Source: Oncomelania hupensis (taxonomy: Eukaryota; Mollusca; Gastropoda; Littorinimorpha; Pomatiopsidae). From it: a stretch of 64,000 bases of DNA. The position numbers and the translations under genes are program-made. Location: positions 18,897,618-18,961,617 of the forward strand of contig CM072512.1 in the NCBI GenBank assembly GCA_036898135.1, written 5' to 3'. How positions within the stretch are numbered: the first letter of the stretch is position 1; every line of letters starts with the position of its first letter. Positions 16,198 through 27,259 of this stretch are shown here, piece after piece. The notes below the pieces were generated by a model, which was not told the origin of the DNA, searched no databases, and was given only the letters and a program-made list of their open reading frames with translations.

Positions 16198-16599
16198 ATT
16201 ACTAACCATGTCATCCTGAATCCATATCTTTCCCTTTCTATTTTACATGGCATTCTCTGTATCTTTAAAAAAACAACATATTTTCTTTTCTTTCAGCTTT
16301 CCTTCTGTTAACCTCTTCTAAATTAAATTGAATTAGCTCAACGGTGAATTAGGAGGGTAGGGCTCGCTTTTTTTTTCTCTCTCTCTCTTAGCCGTCGTGG
16401 GCATCACAGTTATTGCTCTTTTCCAGCCTTAGCAATCCTGCAAGATGATAGGGAGGGAAGACGATCAGACGAAAACAGGGGGAAACTAATTATTGCGGTG
16501 AATTTTACTCAGTTCCCCTTGGCTTCATCAGCTTTATCGATTTCAAATCATCCTGGGGTTTAAGGTCGTCTTTTTATGTTCTGCCCTTCGGCTTGCATA

Positions 16600-16644
<45 letters not shown>

Positions 16645-17099
16645 GGGAGGGGGGGGGGCAAGTTTTTGTTGTGTTAAAAAGGACTCGGCTATGATTTCAA
16701 TATATAATCATTATAGAGAGAGAGCGTCGAAGTATTTTGTTAAAATAGATTCTTGATTGGGCTATTAGAAAGAAAGGCAATTTGTAAAAAAAAGTTTAAA
16801 TAAACCCAGAATTAGGTCAAGATGTTATTTTTTAAAAGCTAGTTATATTACTTGCTAAAGTTACAACCGCTTTTTGCTTTAATAGAAGGTTACGGCGACT
16901 CAGACGTTGTAGTAGCTTTGAAGACATTTAACGAAGCTTGTAAGTTGTAATTTGGGGGGAGATTTATTTTCTCTGTACTCTAGCATTGTTTATGTACAAA
17001 TTGTTGTAGGACGTTTTATGCGATTTTTTGTATATGATAGGACGTTTTATGCGATTTTGTTTAACGCTTTATTATCCCTTTTTATCGAGAAATTCCGGT
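16198..17099. other. Non-coding stretch with GA repeat
   Basis: GA repeats at about 16602-16645 are followed by a G run. Nothing else recognised. Confidence 0.5.
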
Positions 17100-17378
17100 C
17101 CACCTCCCCTGGGGAAGACGTAGTCGCAGCCTGTGGCGCGCCCAGTCCCAACCTACCTAACATTAGTTATGTTTTTGGAAATTTTGCTGGGGGAGCAAAA
17201 CCGGAGTACCCGGAGAAAACCCCCGAGACGTTGCCCAAGTCGAAAGTAAATAATATTGGGAGAAACATAACGCCCAGATGCTGGATCGATCCCACACCTG
17301 TCAGGCGCCATTGGTTTCTGGCCTGTGGACAGGCAAGTTAGTCCCGCCTTAGCCCACTTGGCCACAACGCTCGGGTAT
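17100..17378 (-). mobile_element. tRNA(Ser/Leu)-like SINE with a Meta-like central block
   Basis: On the minus strand the head reads GTTGTGGCCAAGTGGGCTAA, then GGCG, which resembles a class II tRNA box A, and later GGGATCGATCCAG as box B. Downstream is GGGGGTTTTCTCCGGGTACT, the same central block as in SINE family S1. The plus-strand frame at 16952-17341 over this region is therefore not a protein. The 3' boundary is unclear. Confidence 0.65.
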
Positions 17379-19317
17379 TTGTTATCATTAACTGGCCTTA
17401 TATGTATAGTTTTAATTGCATACTAATCAACAACCTCACGTGTTGTTGTATGAAACCATTGTACTAACCCCCTCCCCTGCTTCACCCCTCCTCCTCCACT
17501 TTCCTTCTGGCTGTACATTAATTACGTCAACTGAACCTCTAATTCTAGTTCATACATGGTCTGATTGGGCTCTTTGCAGTGACTAACTATCTAGATCATA
17601 CGGTTTTAGACGCTCGTTGTCTACTTTAGATAGCTCGATTGTACAGAAGCTCGTTTCAGTTGAAAATATGATGCTGTAATGGAAACATTCACGACAAAAA
17701 AACAGGAGATAAACATCCAACGCACAGAGAATGCACAATGAGGGTTAACCCATGCAGTTGCATAGAGAGATTCTGCAGCAATGCTGTTGTTGTTTTGTTA
17801 GTTTATTAAACAAAAAAGTTATGTTAAACTTTTTTGTTGTTTTGTCCGCACCCTGGCCCTCTCTCCTAGTTTCGTAGTTTCCGTTTGACCGAGATAAAAC
17901 TGTAAAATGCATTTGTGTGTGTGTGTGTGACTGTTTGTGTGGCTGTTTTGTTGTCTTTTAAAGCCTTTTTGGCTTCCCAAATTTCAAATTGGAAATAAAA
18001 ACAAATTCACAGCAAATAGAGGAAGCCGTACATGCATTTGCCCAGCTATATGAGACGCTCGAATGGGAGGAGATGGGGTTCAAAGATGGTTGGTTTTCTT
18101 TCTGTTAAGATTTTTTTTAGTTGCTTATCACTTGGACGTCTTCGTCAGCTCTGGCTTCGCTCCTATCATTCATAGAGAAGTGTGCTTGTTGAAGCTGTTG
18201 CTGTTGCTATTGAGCGTTCCATTGTATCTGTGGAATGAAAGAATGGAATGTGTGTGTGTGTGTGGATGTGGGTGTGGATGTGGGTGTGTGTGTGTGAGAG
18301 AGAGAAAGTGAGAGAGAGGGAGGAAGGAAGGGAGGGAAGGAAGTTGAGAGTATCAGAGTATGACCGTTCGACTGTTTTGTTCCAGCTTCAAGAAGTGAAC
18401 GAAGAAGGATGAATAAGTTAAACTGACACTGTATAGCTCCGTGTTGGTAAAAGTAGCAAGTCGTTGTAGAATAAGAATGTGGATGTAAAAACTTCAATCG
18501 CTGATAAAGGTCTTACAGGACGTGAGGCTCACTGAGCGAGATAGGATGATAAAGGGGGACTAAAACAGCGACACGTGAAAAGGACGATTCTTTAATTTCG
18601 AATGGGGATAGCGATGGAAGTCGTAGGATTCGGAAAGATCTTATTCCAAGAAATGGCGCCAGATCTGATAAGCTTAAATCTACTAAGACATGATTTTTTG
18701 GTTTTATGTAATTTTTTTTTTGGCATTGCAGAGCGCAGATCTGTCTATCAGTATAATCAAGGACTGACAAAAACGCACGTTCGTTTCTAGTGTAGCGATT
18801 TCCAGAAGATTGCCCAGAATTTACCCCCAGTAAGGACCGAAAATAATCGGTTATCGGTTATCGGAGATTTTATGTAAATAAGTAATGAGTGCATGCAGTT
18901 TGACGCAATTTATTTATTCAATACTCACAGTTTGTTACGACGAAGTATATATTATTACATTTACAAAATTTATGTTTCACTTTTTATAACTCTTTGATTG
19001 CGTGTTCAACTCAGACTTGAACATAAAATCTTGTTTTGACAAACTTCAAAATGTGAACCACAGTACTTCGAAAGTTTAAAAACACTGTTAAGCTTGTTTA
19101 GTGGTAATGTGCAATATATATATATATATATGACATTTTGGTTTGTAGTTCCATTAATGATGAAATATTGAAAACTGATTTAGCCTACTATTCAAGTTGG
19201 CATGGAAGTTTGCTTGATTTTTGACCGTTCGTGTGACGGTTTGGCCAACGCTAATGTTGTTTTGAAGAGATTATCGTCAACTTTCATCGTGCCTGCGAAT
19301 TTATGATCGAGTTTTAT
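17379..19317. other. Non-coding stretch
   Basis: Holds a GT/GA mixed microsatellite at about 18248-18345. No gene recognised. Confidence 0.45.
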
Positions 19318-19580
19318 TTAATCGTTTTTATATATCGCTTTTCCAGTTCAGGAGCTGCGCAAGGCGCTGCCCGATATAGGATCAAACTCCAGCCGCCCGG
19401 TACGCCCACTTGCAGCTTAAGGGCGCATACTCTGACGCCCAGACCACTGAAAACAATCTTGGGCGACCGGTTATGTGGAAAAATGGACTTCGTGATAGCT
19501 GGTTATATTTGTGTAGCCGGCACTCCCCCGTCTAGGACATGAGCGTAAGGATCTTTAAAGACCGTGTGATGGGATGAGTG
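19318..19580 (-). mobile_element. SINE family S3 (5S-like plus tRNA-like head)
   Basis: It aligns by eye with 28804-29045 over almost its full length. Minus-strand order: TCTTTAAAGATCCTTACGCT, CATGTCCTAGACGGG, a spacer, a tRNA-like box A (TTCAGTGGTCTGGGCGTC), GGGCGTACCGGGCGGCTGG, and a tail with AGCGCCTTGCGCAGCTCCTG. The TCCTAGACGGGTGA segment is reminiscent of the 5S rRNA box C region. Confidence 0.7.
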
Positions 19581-20162
19581 CGTGCACAGACTAGACCTCG
19601 GTCATATTCGCATCGGAATGAGTAATCCGTATAATGATGCAGACACTCTTTAAAATTATATTACCCTACCCGCAACCGGTGTTTGCGCTTATGATGTGCA
19701 CTTCGATCTTCCTATTTATAGTCATTTCTTTCCTTTTATTTCTGATGTACTGTTTTACTTGTAGCCCACACCGGAAAGAAGTGTATATCTTTTCTCCATG
19801 ATTACACCCTATCGACGACCTTTTGATGTAGGTGCAGTGTTTCACAAGGTAATACCTGTGATTAACGGGATGGGTTTTAATACTAGGGAGGGATACACGG
19901 CGGCGTGTCTTTTCTTTGAAAATTGGCAGTCAACTAGTCAAGTGTTAAGCGTTGATGCTGGTTTTTTTTCCACTTCAGGTAAAACGGAAACTTTGAGAGT
20001 ATTAGACCTACGTATGTATGTGTGTTATATACACACTTTTTGTCTCCCATATATTTATTTTAGTAGGCATTGTGAAGAAGGTAGGCAGTATGCTCACACC
20101 TTCATGGTTCTCATTCACAGTGTTACGTTGAAACGCGAATGGTGCGTATGAAATGCGCACGA
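19581..20162. other. Non-coding stretch
   Basis: The 117-codon frame at 19798-20151 has no recognisable motif and is probably chance. Confidence 0.4.
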
Positions 20163-20732
20163 TGTTATGTGTGAAGCGCGTGCAATGGTAGGCTTGTGTG
20201 TGACGCGCGCGATAGATCTGTTCGTTTTGTTTTGCAACGCATGCAGTAATATAGTGTATTTATCTTTGATTTGATTTTGCGTTGTTATTAGTAGAGGCTT
20301 TGTGTAACGTTAGAGTTTTTAGTTGGTCGATATTGTTTGAGAATTTTCGGGAATTAGTTGTTTACTATCGATCGAAGCGTGTGGATTGTTCTGTTGGTTA
20401 CCATGGAAGCTTCCATTCCAAATGGGGTTGTATGACGTGAGTCACGTGATGATGAAATTAATTTTGATTGGTTGTGGTGTTTTTTGTAGGATTATTCTCG
20501 TTTGTTCCCGTGTATGTAGAGACTATATAAGCGCCGCACTGTTAAAAAAGTTGAGAAGTTGTTGATAGTGAGTTGGAAAGTAAAAGTTGAAAGTGGAAAG
20601 CGATTGTATGCAGTTGTTGATGTGTGCTGAATAAAAGTGGAAAACTTCATACGTCGACTTTGTGACTTGTATGCTGATTGAGCGGGTTGCGTGAATAAAC
20701 GAATCTGAGCTACACTCATCAGTACTTCAGCA
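20163..20732 (+). mobile_element. Candidate solo or 5' LTR with Pol II promoter
   Basis: The segment starts TGTTATGTG and ends in CA. In promoter order it contains TGACGTGAGTCACGTGA (20433-20449, overlapping CRE, AP-1 and E-box words), an inverted CCAAT box (ATTGG, 20467), a TATA box CTATATAAG (20523), then AATAAA about 100 bases later (20630) and again at 20694. A TATA box followed closely by poly(A) signals is typical of an LTR R region. A possible primer-binding site, TGGGGCTGAATCC, follows at about 20734. There is no second copy in the window, no clear target duplication and no gag/pol, so this is a proposal only. An ordinary promoter is the alternative. Confidence 0.4.
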
Positions 20733-21794
20733 TTGGGGCTGAATCCACATAGAAAACACCAACATCAAACTGAGTGTAACACACAGCTTTAGGACGTCGA
20801 AGCTGCAAATCTCCATCTTGCCCATTTTCTTCCTCTCTGCACTACCTTAGACTTTTTTTTCTGGTGCTGAGGAATGCAGCTGTTTTGTCGTGTGAGTTTG
20901 ATATCGGAGGCCCGCAAGTAGCTGATGAGATTTGTTTTCAAAGACAAGCTCGTAAGAGGCTGAAGTTTATGCTATGGCCACCAAGAACTGCTTACCGTAC
21001 ACGTCAGAGAGAAAATTATGGTTCTTGCTCATGCATCTCTTTCTTTCTTTATTTCTTTCACCAATGTATTTTTTTTGGGGGGTGGGGGAGGGCTTGGTTT
21101 AACTTTAAGTGTCCAAAATGCTTGCGCTTTGGGCTAGGAAAAAGGCAAACCACTGTTTATGAGTTCATCTATGAACTTCGAAATAGGTGTGAAAACATCA
21201 AGTCTCTATCGATCTTCACTACGTGCCTCTCCTTTGTTCGCATTTAATTTAGTATAAGTTACTGGCTCCTGACTTTGTGTGTGTGTGTTTTTTCTATACA
21301 GGTTATTGGCGGGAGGCATTCTTTTCATACACGGTATTGTTGATTGGGAGTTTGCAATACTTGTGATGGTGACGTGTTCCAGACATCGTCCGTCAAAATG
21401 ATATATTTACTGCTTGGACTGGAAGAATTATGTTCTTTGGCCTGATAAGCATCTGATGGGTCATATTGTATTGGTGTTGTTGATGATTAAGCATTGACGG
21501 ATGATTCATTCTGTCACACTCATCAGTTGTTTTTTTCTTTTGTTCCTTCTTCTTTGCTGCATCTATTGTCGGTTCAGCCAAGTGATTGACTGTTGTATGT
21601 ATTGTAATTCGTCGGATGACGTGTTGTTGTTTTTGTTGTTGTCATTGTTGTTGTTCTTCTTCTTTGGGTAGTTTATGTGTGTGATCTGGGAGATGAATGG
21701 GGTTAATGACCAAATGCAGATTTCTCGATTGAGGCAGACAAGAAGTTAAGTTTTTGCTGTCGCTGCTAATCTATTATGTCATTTTATTCCCTTA
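20733..21794. other. Non-coding stretch
   Basis: Nothing recognised in the frames here, including the 127-codon frame at 20864-21247. Confidence 0.4.
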
Positions 21795-22596
21795 ATCTTA
21801 TCCTATTCTATCATATCCCGTACCTAGGAGGTCGTAGGGGCACCACAGATGATCGTTTAACCAGCGTACTCCATCTTTTCCTGTCCTCAGCAACACTGAT
21901 GGTTTCGCTCTGTGTCAAACCAGTCCATTCTCGAATGTTGTCCTCACACCTCTTTTTCGGTCTCCCTCTTCTTCTACCTCCTTGCACTGTGCCTTGCATG
22001 ATGGTCTTTGCAAGACCTGATGATCTGGTGACGTTGCCATAACATCGGAGTTTCCGTTTTTCCACCACTGTGAGCAGGTCACCGTGTTCTCCAATGGCTT
22101 GTGTGATGGTCTGTCGGACTTGGTCGTTGGTCATGTGCTGGGTATAGTAAATGCCCAGAAGTCTGCTGTAGCACCTCATCTCCATGCTTTGTATTCTTTG
22201 TTGTAGATCTGCTATGAGGGTCCATGTTTGGCAAGCGTATAGGAAGATGGAGATGACAAGAGAGCGCAGCAGTCTTAGCTTGGAATGTAGACTAATGGTC
22301 CTGTCTTTCCAAATTGGCTTCAACCTCGCCAGGGCAGCAGTTGTTTGTGCGATTCTGGAGAGGACTTCCTGTCGGGACCCATTGTCTGATACAATGGCTC
22401 CTAAATACTTGAAGCTATGCACTGTGTTGAGGGATTGGATTGGCCTTGGACTTTGATATCCGTGTTGATGCCATTGGTATTGTTGGTCATCATTTTGGTC
22501 TTCTCTGCACTAATTTACATTTACATTCTATAGGCTTTAGAGGTGGTGTCAAGCTTCTGTTTCAGCTGTTCAAGTTCTTATTCCTCTCCCTCAATC
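21795..22596 (-). pseudogene. GGATA-tailed LINE, RT thumb to C-terminus (copy b)
   Basis: The minus-strand frame 22422-21811 encodes FKYLGAIVSDNGSRQEVLSR, then LARLKPIWKDRTISLHSK, a LYACQTWTL segment, KRKLRCYGNVTRSSGLAKT, GRRRGRPKKRCEDNIREWTG, and RSSVVPLRPPRYG. Homology continues upstream to about 22596 in a broken frame, where the segment after RT motif D is readable (TKMMTNNTNG). The 3' end has a decayed pentamer tail (TATCCTATTCTATCATATCC on the plus strand). 5'-truncated and inactive. Confidence 0.85.
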
Positions 22597-23357
22597 ATCG
22601 TCCTTTTTTTCTCCCTCCTTCTCATCCCCTTTTCTGCTTTCTGTGTCTCTGTCGCTCTTTCTCTCAAATTTGCAGAAAGTTAAAGGCATTAATCAAAAGT
22701 GTATCGCACATTCCCAAATGTTTTGTTCTGGCTACTTTAAGATGCTAAAACGCGTGCATAGGATATATTTAATTTCAAGTGCGAGATTAAAAAACAATAT
22801 ATATTAGCTGTATCTTGCAGAGCACCGCATTACCTTCTATCTTCAAAAAAGAAGGTTTAAAAACACAGTACAGTAAAGGAACGAAAGCTTGCATCACACT
22901 GTCACAACACAGTCGGGTGTGGTGTTTAAAGGGCATACATGCAGTTACTTTTATTTCAGACCGCAACCGCAGTTTTATATGGGGAGAAGGGAGGCCAGAT
23001 GGCGGTAATTTTGTTTCACCGCTTCGCTCTTATACGTTAGCACCGGGTATTGACGCAAGAACGTGGGATTCTTAACAGATAGACGGTTGGTTTGGGATCA
23101 CGTTTTCACCTCTGTTCTTGGGGCCAAGAAGATACATGGGGAAAATGAACATGAATAAAATAGTATGGGTAATGGAGTAAAAGATACGAGCGTAGAAGAA
23201 GAGAAAAGGAAGCATGAAGGTACGTTAAAGATATAAGAAAATGGAATTTAAATTTGGTTCCTACCTTTCATTGTATTCTCTTTACAACATCATCGTAATC
23301 ATCATAATCTTCGTTGTCGTCTTAGTCATCATCATCGTCGTCGTCCTCGCCGCCGCC
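22597..23357. other. Non-coding stretch
   Basis: Nothing recognised. GTC/ATC-rich sequence leads into the next microsatellite. Confidence 0.4.
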
Positions 23358-23433
23358 ATCTTCTTCTTCTTCTTCTTCTTCTTCTTCTTCTTCTTCTTCT
23401 TCTTCTTCTTCTTCTTCTTCTTCTTCTTCTTCT
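23358..23433. repeat. TTC (GAA) microsatellite
   Basis: About 76 bases of pure TTC repeat, followed by impure TTTTCC units to about 23475. Confidence 0.95.
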
Positions 23434-24357
23434 GCTTTTTCTGCTTCTTCTCCTTTTCCTTTTCCTTTCTTCAGTTATTTTTCTGTACTTCCCCGCCCCA
23501 CTCCCCAACTCAGGGTTTAGTTAGGAGTGATCAAACAATGGTTCTTCTTTCTCTTTTCTTATTGTGTCATTCTTCCGGTTTGTACTCTGCCACAGTTTCC
23601 AGGCTCAGCTGATTGAACTCAGGTGGAGCCAAAGAGAGCAAGGAACGGGTCTGGCACCGTCGGGGCTTCAGTCTAGTGCCCTCTTTACCTTGCAACAACA
23701 TTCCATAGTTCAGAATTTGCACCAAGAGTTCAAGAGGTCTGTGGCTTTTACCCCCAGGTGCAAAACTGTGGTGGGTCTATAGTGCAAGCAAATGCTTGCA
23801 TAGTGTGGTAGCCTTCAACCCTGACTTATGGTGTTAATCCGGTTTGAATACCATTGTTTACTATAGTTGAGATGCTGATGTATACTTCTAATAGAATCAG
23901 ATGTACTTGTCGTGAACTTCTCATTGGGTTTTGTTCTTATTTCCCTTTCTGTTCATCATTATCTTGCTAATCTTTATCGTCGTCATTTATCATTATCCTC
24001 ATCATCATCATCCTCATCATCATCCATCATCATCCATCATAATATAATCTTTGTAATTTACGGTAACTGTTAATTTTCTTCTGAAGATGTGTGCACATAT
24101 TTTCACCTGAGCAGTTACATTAAGTGAGGCAGGAAACGCAGTATGGTCTAGAATGCGTTGCAGTGCAAGCTCTGCATATGTGTGTTTGACGTTCAGGTGC
24201 GACGTGGTATTCCAAAAGAAGGAAAAAGAAACACCCAACAACATGTATGTCCTCCTAAGAAGATGTAAGAACGTGTATTGCTAGCAGAAGAGAAGGTCGT
24301 CTTCATCTCTGGGATGTCAGTGTTGCCATAATGGTGTAAATGTGTTCGGCTCAACCA
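23434..24357. other. Non-coding stretch
   Basis: An ATC-rich tract lies at about 23985-24040. Nothing else recognised. Confidence 0.4.
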
Positions 24358-24362
24358 CTGAA

Positions 24363-25463
24363 TATGGGGCGCCATGTGTCCATTTATTCTATGTGACTAT
24401 TCTATACATAGAATAAATTCTATGCACATAGAAAGCATTCTATGCACACAAAAAGCATTCATTAGTTGAAATTCCATTTATAAAAAAGAAACCAATATTG
24501 TAAGTCATAGAATAAAATTCTTTGTATAGAATAACATTCTATAATATAGTGTAAAATTCTATGTCCATAATACAATTCTATGTATAGAATAAAATTTTAT
24601 AATAGAGAATAAGATTCTATGTATGTAATACAATTCTATATTATAGAATGCACTTGTATGCATAGAATTGTATTCTATAACATAGAATGAATTCTATTAC
24701 AAAGAATGAATTCTATAACATAGAATTTATTCTATGTGCTTACAATTCATTCTATAACATAGAATGAATTCTTTAACATAAAATAAATTATATGACATAA
24801 AATGAATTCTATGTGCATAGAATAAATTGTATAACATAGAATGAATTCTATAATAAAGAATGAATTCTATATGCATAGAATGAATTGTATAGCATAGAAT
24901 GAATTCTATGACATAGAATTCATTCTATGACATAGAATGAATTCTATAACATAGAATGAATTCTATAGCATAGAATGAATTCTATGACATAGAATTTATT
25001 CTATAGCATAGAATGAATTCTATAACATAGAATGAATTCTATAGCATAGAATGAATTCTATGACATAGAATTTATTCTATAGCATAGAATGAATTCTATG
25101 TTACAGAATGAATCCTATGTCATAGAATTCATTCTATGCTATAGAATTCATTCTATGCTATAGAATAAATTCTATGTCATAGAATTCATTCTTTGCTATA
25201 GAATTCATTCTATGTTATAGAATTCATTCTATGTTATAGAATTCATTCTATGTCATAGAATTCATTCTATGTCATCTTATTCATTCTATGTTATACTATT
25301 CATTCTATGCTATAGAATTCATTCTATGTCATAGAATTCATTCTATGTCATAGAATTCATTCTATGTCATAGACTTCATTCTATGTTATAGAATGAAATC
25401 AATATATACACTTTTTTTTTAAATAGTAAAAACTGGGGCACTGTCAAGGTATAGAGAACATTT
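24363..25463 (+). repeat. Left terminal inverted repeat (about 1.1 kb)
   Basis: The outer 300 bases have a mixture of unique and AT-rich words. From about 24640 the sequence is a near-continuous array of variants of ATAGAATGAATTCTATRRC. The inner end (ATAGTAAAAACTGGGGCACT to GAGAACATTT) is unique and matches the inner end of the right arm. Confidence 0.88.
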
Positions 25464-25468
25464 TTTAT

Positions 25469-25770
25469 GGCATGGGACTGTATTGCAGAGAGATATACAC
25501 ATTGCCACATCCCATCACCACACCACATCACTCTACATCACACTGCACCACAAATGTGATGGGTAGGTGTGGTGGAGTGATTAGGTTATGTGACGATGTG
25601 GTCTGATTCACTGCTTTTAAGGCATAATAGAACTGTATTGCAGATACATACATACACATTACCACATCACATCACCACACTACATCACTCTAAATCACAC
25701 CACACTGCACCACAAATGTGATGGGTGGGAGGGGTGGGGTGATTAGATTATGTGATGTGATTCACTGATG
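25469..25770. repeat. 152-bp tandem duplication inside the element
   Basis: Two units start at GGCATGGGACTGTATTGCAG (25469) and GGCATAATAGAACTGTATTG (25621). Each contains CACTGCACCACAAATGTGAT and ends near GATTCACTG. Within each unit, a CCACACCACATCAC strand faces a GTGTGGTGGAGTGAT strand, giving hairpin potential. A GTGATG-rich degenerate repeat follows to about 25970. Confidence 0.75.
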
Positions 25771-26174
25771 CCATGATATGTGCTGTCTGCTGCAATGTGA
25801 AGATGTGCTGCTGCTGTGATGTCGGCTGATGTGATGTGATGATTTGTTGATATGATATGATTTTATGTGGTGGTGCGTTTTCACGATGATGGTGATGAAG
25901 CAATGTGATGCAGTGATGTGATGTGATGATGTGATCGATGTGGTGATGATGCGATGTGGTGATGTGTCATACAATATCTTTTTTTAAATTCTAAATTTTG
26001 TTACAATTTATTAGTTGTGTTTTTTAATTTTATGTGAATGAAATGAATTATATGTATATAGAATTAATTGTATAACACAGCAAGAATTGTATGACATAAA
26101 ATTCATTTTGTTAACATAAAATGGATTTTATTCGCAACACTGAATACATTCTATTTTCATAGAATTGTTTTTTA

Positions 26175-26455
26175 ACATTTGGTGCACATAGAATGCATTC
26201 TATGTTATAGAATGTTCATTCTATAACATAGAATGTTCATTCTATAACATAGGATCCATTCTATAACATAGAATGTTCATTCTATAACATAGAATGGTCA
26301 TTCTATAACATAAAATTCATTCTATAACATAGAATGTTCATTCTATAACATAGAATCCATTGTATAACTTAGAATGTTCATGCTATAACATAGAATCCAT
26401 TCTATAACATAGAATGTTCATTCTATAACATAGAATGCTCATTCTATGCGCGACT
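26175..26455. repeat. Second palindromic array inside the element
   Basis: About twelve units of the type CATAGAATGTTCATTCTATA, a variant of the arm monomer with TTC/CC inserts between the half-sites. It ends directly upstream of the internal promoter. Confidence 0.8.
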
Positions 26456-26486
26456 AGGTCATTCTATGTGAAGCGAGGCTGTGACG

Positions 26487-26493
26487 TATAAAG
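26487..26493 (+). promoter_or_regulatory. TATA box of the internal gene
   Basis: TATAAAG lies 38-44 bases before an ATG at 26531 and just before an E-box CACGTG (26497-26502). Its position at the end of the second array suggests transcription into the element's centre. Confidence 0.5.
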
Positions 26494-26530
26494 GGACACG
26501 TGGAGCCTTGCACGCGCGAGAACTGAAGAA

Positions 26531-26632
26531 ATGGCTGACGTACCAAGCGCTCTGCGGCTTTATCAGACATCATAATTTCGTGAACAAGCATTTAGGTTTC
26601 TTGATGCGGACGACTTCGACAGTATAATTAGT
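26531..26632 (+). pseudogene. Short coding exon with splice donor, one stop
   Basis: An ATG in good context (GAAGAAATGG) opens MADVPSALRLYQTS, then a TAA, then in the same frame FREQAFRFLDADDFDSIIS, ending exactly at a consensus donor AGT|GTGAGT (26633-26638). A 34-codon exon with a single nonsense codon and a consensus donor is unlikely by chance. I do not recognise the protein. It lies inside the giant-TIR element and probably began its encoded gene; the downstream exons are not evident. Confidence 0.45.
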
Positions 26633-27005
26633 GTGAGTAGATCGCTTAGCAATAAAAATAATTGACGTCACACCCTCCCCCCCCCTCCGCCCCTGCGTGC
26701 TTGCTTTTTTCATTACAATGTGCTGAGGTTCTGTAAGGGTTTATAGTGACAAAATCTAATTAAATAATCAGTTCTTTTCGCTCAATACCGAAGAAATAAC
26801 CGTACTGTACACTCATAAAAAGCAATAATTAATATATTTAAAGGTCGAATATTGCTATACAACTCTGAGACATAATAAATGAAAGGTTCCTAAAGCTGAA
26901 TATTGCAAAAAATCTATTTCACCCCAAGCGGCCCCCCAGGGCGCTATGCACAAAGGCGTGGCGGCCACGTGCTGCGGGAATAACACAGCGTGATCGAGTT
27001 TGAAA

Positions 27006-27259
27006 ATGGTGAAGTACTGTGCTGTGTTTGGATGCTCTAACTCCGACGTAAAACCTTTCTGCAAAGAAAAGAACATGTCCTTTCATCGATTTCCACTTCG
27101 AGCGCAAATGATGAAGCACTGCATGTCGTCAACTCTAAACTGAATGTCAGTGACAAATCGCTCTGTAATCATTATTGCACGAGTGTGCTATGTTCAAAAC
27201 ATCACAATATCCCGAAATGTTCTCTATACCTTGACAGTGCCCCAGTTTTTACTATTTAA
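27006..27259 (+). pseudogene. THAP-domain reading frame, frameshifted
   Basis: The frame from the ATG reads MVKYCAVFGCSNSDVKPF, then MSFHRFPLR, and stops at 27141. A one-base shift between about 27125 and 27140 restores homology as LNVSDKSLCNHYCTSVLCSK followed by HHN and SAPVF, ending at TAA 27257-27259. This gives the C2CH zinc ligands of a THAP DNA-binding domain: C-x4-C at residues 5 and 10, then C-x2-H about 52 residues later, plus the FHRFP motif. The invariant tryptophan is not found and AVPxxF is only partly kept (APVF). THAP domains serve as DNA-binding modules of P-element, Kolobok and related transposases. The last 45 bases lie inside the right inverted repeat. Confidence 0.65.

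Noticed and set aside
15883..16311. Long Glu-, Lys-, Arg-, Phe-, Leu- and Ser-run frames over microsatellites (also at 8846, 11546-12166, 35389, 41213, 46045, 46457, 55502, 60689)
   Set aside because: They are all translations of di- or trinucleotide repeats, open in several frames on both strands, with no unique sequence of their own.
16952..17341. 129-codon frame with Pro-rich middle
   Set aside because: The region is a minus-strand tRNA(Ser/Leu)-like SINE with a shared central block, which explains the open frame.
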